DNA of 16,111 nt, taken from positions 1-16,111 of the forward strand of contig CAJOQC010000058.1 in the NCBI GenBank assembly GCA_905236785.1, in the 5' to 3' direction. The translations under genes were made by a program, and so were the position numbers. Positions 14,657 through 16,111 of this stretch are shown in pieces. Below the pieces are notes generated by a model. It was not told the origin of the DNA and made no database searches. It saw only the letters and a list, made by a program, of their open reading frames with translations. Positions within the stretch are counted from its first letter, which is position 1. The number at the start of each line of letters is the position of its first letter. The stretch is from an uncultured Selenomonadaceae bacterium (lineage in GTDB: Bacteria; Bacillota; Negativicutes; Selenomonadales; Selenomonadaceae).

Positions 14657-15696
14657 GACAAAAACCTCCCGCCGTAGGGCATAATGAGCATAAGCCCGAT
14701 AAGCGCGGCAATTATGCCCGCGCCCCAAAAGACGCAGACCACTTTCCACTCGCTCCAGCCGCCAAGTTCAAAATGATGATGCAAGGGGCTCATGCGAAAA
14801 ACCCGTTGCCCCGTTGTCTTAAAGGAAATAACTTGAATGATGACGGACATGGCCTCCGCCACAAACACAATGCCCACCACAGCCAACAAAAGTTCCGTCT
14901 GAGTGAGTATGCCCATGGCGGCAAAGGCGCCCCCCAAGGCCAAAGATCCGGTGTCCCCCATAAAGACCTTCGCCGGGTGGGCGTTAAAGGCCAAAAAGCC
15001 CACGCAAGCCGCCGCCGTGGCCGCCGCAAAAATCGCCAAGTCCGGCAAATCGAACAACAGGGCAACCCCCGCGTACACGCTCATGGCAACGGCCACAGTG
15101 CCGGCCGCCAGTCCGTCAAGTCCGTCGGTTAGGTTGACGGCGTTGGATGCGCCCACCAAAACAAAAATAACGAAGGGATAATACAAAATCCCAATGTCAA
15201 GTTTATCGTTAACAATGGGCAGCCAAACTTCGGTGTCGATGTTCATGACCTGCCGCCCGATTATCACCGTCACAAGGGCTATTACCACTTGCCCCAAGAA
15301 TTTTTGCCACGCTTTTAAGCCTAAATTGCGTTTTTTGACCACTTTAATATAGTCGTCGGCAAAACCCAAGGCGCAATGCCCCAAGGTGACAAAAAGGGCA
15401 AGCAACACCGGCGGCGTTAGCTCCGCGCCGAAAAGCGCGCCGAGGGTAAGCCCCGCAACAATGACAATGCCCCCCATGGTGGGTGTGCCGCTTTTTATTT
15501 GGTGGCTTTTTGGCCCTTCGTTTCTTATGCTTTGGCCGAATTTAAGCCGATGCAAAAGGGGTATCGCCACGGGGGAACACAGAAGAACCGTTGCCATGGC
15601 CACGGACACCGCCGCCAAAAAAGGATTTTCGTTGGTGGCCGCACTGATTAAAAACAACACGCCCACGCCGAAAAACAACATTAACCTAAAATCCAT
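14653..15696 (-). CDS. mraY: Phospho-MurNAc-pentapeptide transferase MraY
   Basis: A 347-residue polytopic membrane enzyme (about ten helices) that transfers phospho-MurNAc-pentapeptide from UDP to undecaprenyl phosphate, making lipid I. Family motifs are intact: PKSHQIKSGTPTMGG, GFADDYIK with Asp114-Asp115, NAVNLTDGLDGLAAG (about 185-199), FMGDTGSLALGG with Asp248, and MSPLHHHFE (His306-308), the magnesium and active-site loop. The ATG at 15696 follows an AAGGA ribosome site. It is the first gene of the cluster visible here; upstream is noncoding and repeat-bearing, so murF or earlier dcw genes are not directly adjacent within at least 415 bases. Overlap with murD suggests coupled translation. 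Confidence 0.97.
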   Translation of the reverse strand: MDFRLMLFFGVGVLFLISAATNENPFLAAVSVAMATVLLCSPVAIPLLHRLKFGQSIRNEGPKSHQIKSGTPTMGGIVIVAGLTLGALFGAELTPPVLLALFVTLGHCALGFADDYIKVVKKRNLGLKAWQKFLGQVVIALVTVIIGRQVMNIDTEVWLPIVNDKLDIGILYYPFVIFVLVGASNAVNLTDGLDGLAAGTVAVAMSVYAGVALLFDLPDLAIFAAATAAACVGFLAFNAHPAKVFMGDTGSLALGGAFAAMGILTQTELLLAVVGIVFVAEAMSVIIQVISFKTTGQRVFRMSPLHHHFELGGWSEWKVVCVFWGAGIIAALIGLMLIMPYGGRFLS

Positions 15697-15738
15697 AGTT
15701 ATTTCCTTACGTTACTTTTTATTTTTACATTAGGGCAT

Positions 15739-15865
15739 CTCTAAAAACTCTTTTTTCTCCTCCCGTCGGCTACGCCGACACCCTCCTCAAAGAAGAGAGC
15801 TTTTTTAAGCCTCCCTCTTTGAGGGAGGTGGCAACCCGCAGGGCTGACAGAGGGAGTTTTTAGAG
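15739..15865. mobile_element. MITE-like repeat element, 127 bp
   Basis: The ends are perfect 12-bp inverted repeats, CTCTAAAAACTC (15739-15750) and GAGTTTTTAGAG (15854-15865). Inside are two hairpins: GTCGGC/GCCGAC around TAC (15765-15779), and CCTCCCTC/GAGGGAGG around TTT (15810-15828). The CTCCCTC...GGCAACCCGCAGGGCTGACAG-type interior resembles small dispersed repeats common in anaerobic Firmicutes genomes; that resemblance is from memory. No protein is encoded and no clear target-site duplication is visible. It lies 43 bases upstream of mraY and could act as a transcribed hairpin or end point. Confidence 0.68.
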
Positions 15866-15981
15866 GTTGACGGCTGTTCCTGCTTTTTTACCTGTGGCAA
15901 TCAGAAATTTAATCCCCCTTTCCTTGAAGGATTTTTTGACCGTCGTCAAGAAATGTAACAAGACGATTTTATCGTAAAGGA

Positions 15982-15995
15982 ATCTCTAAAAACTC
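15982..15995 (+). repeat. Third copy of the MITE-like terminal repeat
   Basis: CTCTAAAAACTC recurs at 15984-15995 in the same orientation as the left end of the 127-bp element; with the two preceding bases (AT) the match to 15737-15750 is 14 bases. It could start a second, diverged or partial element running toward or beyond the window end. Confidence 0.6.
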
Positions 15996-16062
15996 GCATC
16001 TATACCTCCTCCACGAGTAAGGCTGATTTTAAGGAAACACTGCATAAATGAGTTCGTGCCAT

Positions 16063-16083
16063 TGCCGAGGGATTTTTTCGGCA
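16063..16083. repeat. Short hairpin near the right edge
   Basis: TGCCGA (16063-16068) and TCGGCA (16078-16083) are inverted, with a GGGATTTTT-type loop. It may belong to a second dispersed repeat; too little sequence is present to say. Confidence 0.35.
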
Positions 16084-16111
16084 GACAAGGAATGACGACG
16101 AAGCGTAGTGG

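Larger units (their letters stand above)
15866..16111. other. Noncoding stretch upstream of the repeat element
   Basis: No frame with a family match or convincing ribosome site is seen on either strand. It holds a small TTGAC-CGTC-GTCAA inverted repeat (15936-15949), a short ACGAT/ATCGT hairpin (15963-15975), a lone copy of the element end, and a hairpin near the edge. I see no confident promoter for mraY here or in 15697-15738. Confidence 0.5.

Noticed and set aside
15911..15937. TCCTTGAAGGA followed by T-run as a terminator
   Set aside because: The stem is only about five pairs with almost no loop, so it is too weak to call.
1..16111. CRISPR arrays, tRNA or rRNA genes, prophage, toxin-antitoxin or defence genes
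   Set aside because: None of their repeats, folds or protein signatures was seen on either strand.

Overview
The window carries two gene blocks from what looks like an anaerobic, succinate/propionate-type bacterium of the Firmicutes, most likely a diderm Negativicutes such as the Acidaminococcaceae. This placement is inference. It rests on a two-subunit iron-sulfur fumarase next to a Bacillus/Wolinella-type (type B, di-heme) succinate dehydrogenase/fumarate reductase, and on a Gram-positive-style division cluster with DUF881 and small-basic-protein genes before ftsZ. GTG and TTG starts are frequent.

Left block. Positions 1-1304 (minus) hold most of a membrane-anchored sensor diguanylate cyclase, cut by the window edge just before its GGDEF signature. 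A divergent promoter region (1305-1528) separates it from a plus-strand operon: fumarase alpha, fumarase beta, a strong hairpin, then sdhC, sdhA and sdhB, ending in a textbook terminator at 6307-6339. Together these enzymes convert malate to fumarate and fumarate to succinate with menaquinol (or the reverse).

Right block (minus, read right to left): mraY, murD, murG, murC, ddl, ftsQ/divIB, a DUF881 gene, sbp, ftsZ, and a 57-residue coiled-coil protein gene just after ftsZ. Most genes overlap or nearly touch, suggesting one transcript with translational coupling. ftsZ is set apart by a 234-base AT-rich region with its own promoter candidates and nested inverted repeats. Compared with the familiar Bacillus layout, ftsW/spoVE, murB and ftsA are not in the run. 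The block ends in a hairpin terminator that faces the sdh terminator.

The last 415 bases (15697-16111) have no recognisable gene. They contain a 127-bp MITE-like element with 12-bp terminal inverted repeats and internal hairpins, a third copy of its terminal repeat further on, and another small hairpin near the edge. I found no tRNA, rRNA, CRISPR array or phage genes, and nothing that I would call a wholly new system. The best candidates for novelty are the small protein after ftsZ, the nested repeats in the ftsZ promoter, the repeat element before mraY, and the hairpin between the fumarase and sdh genes.
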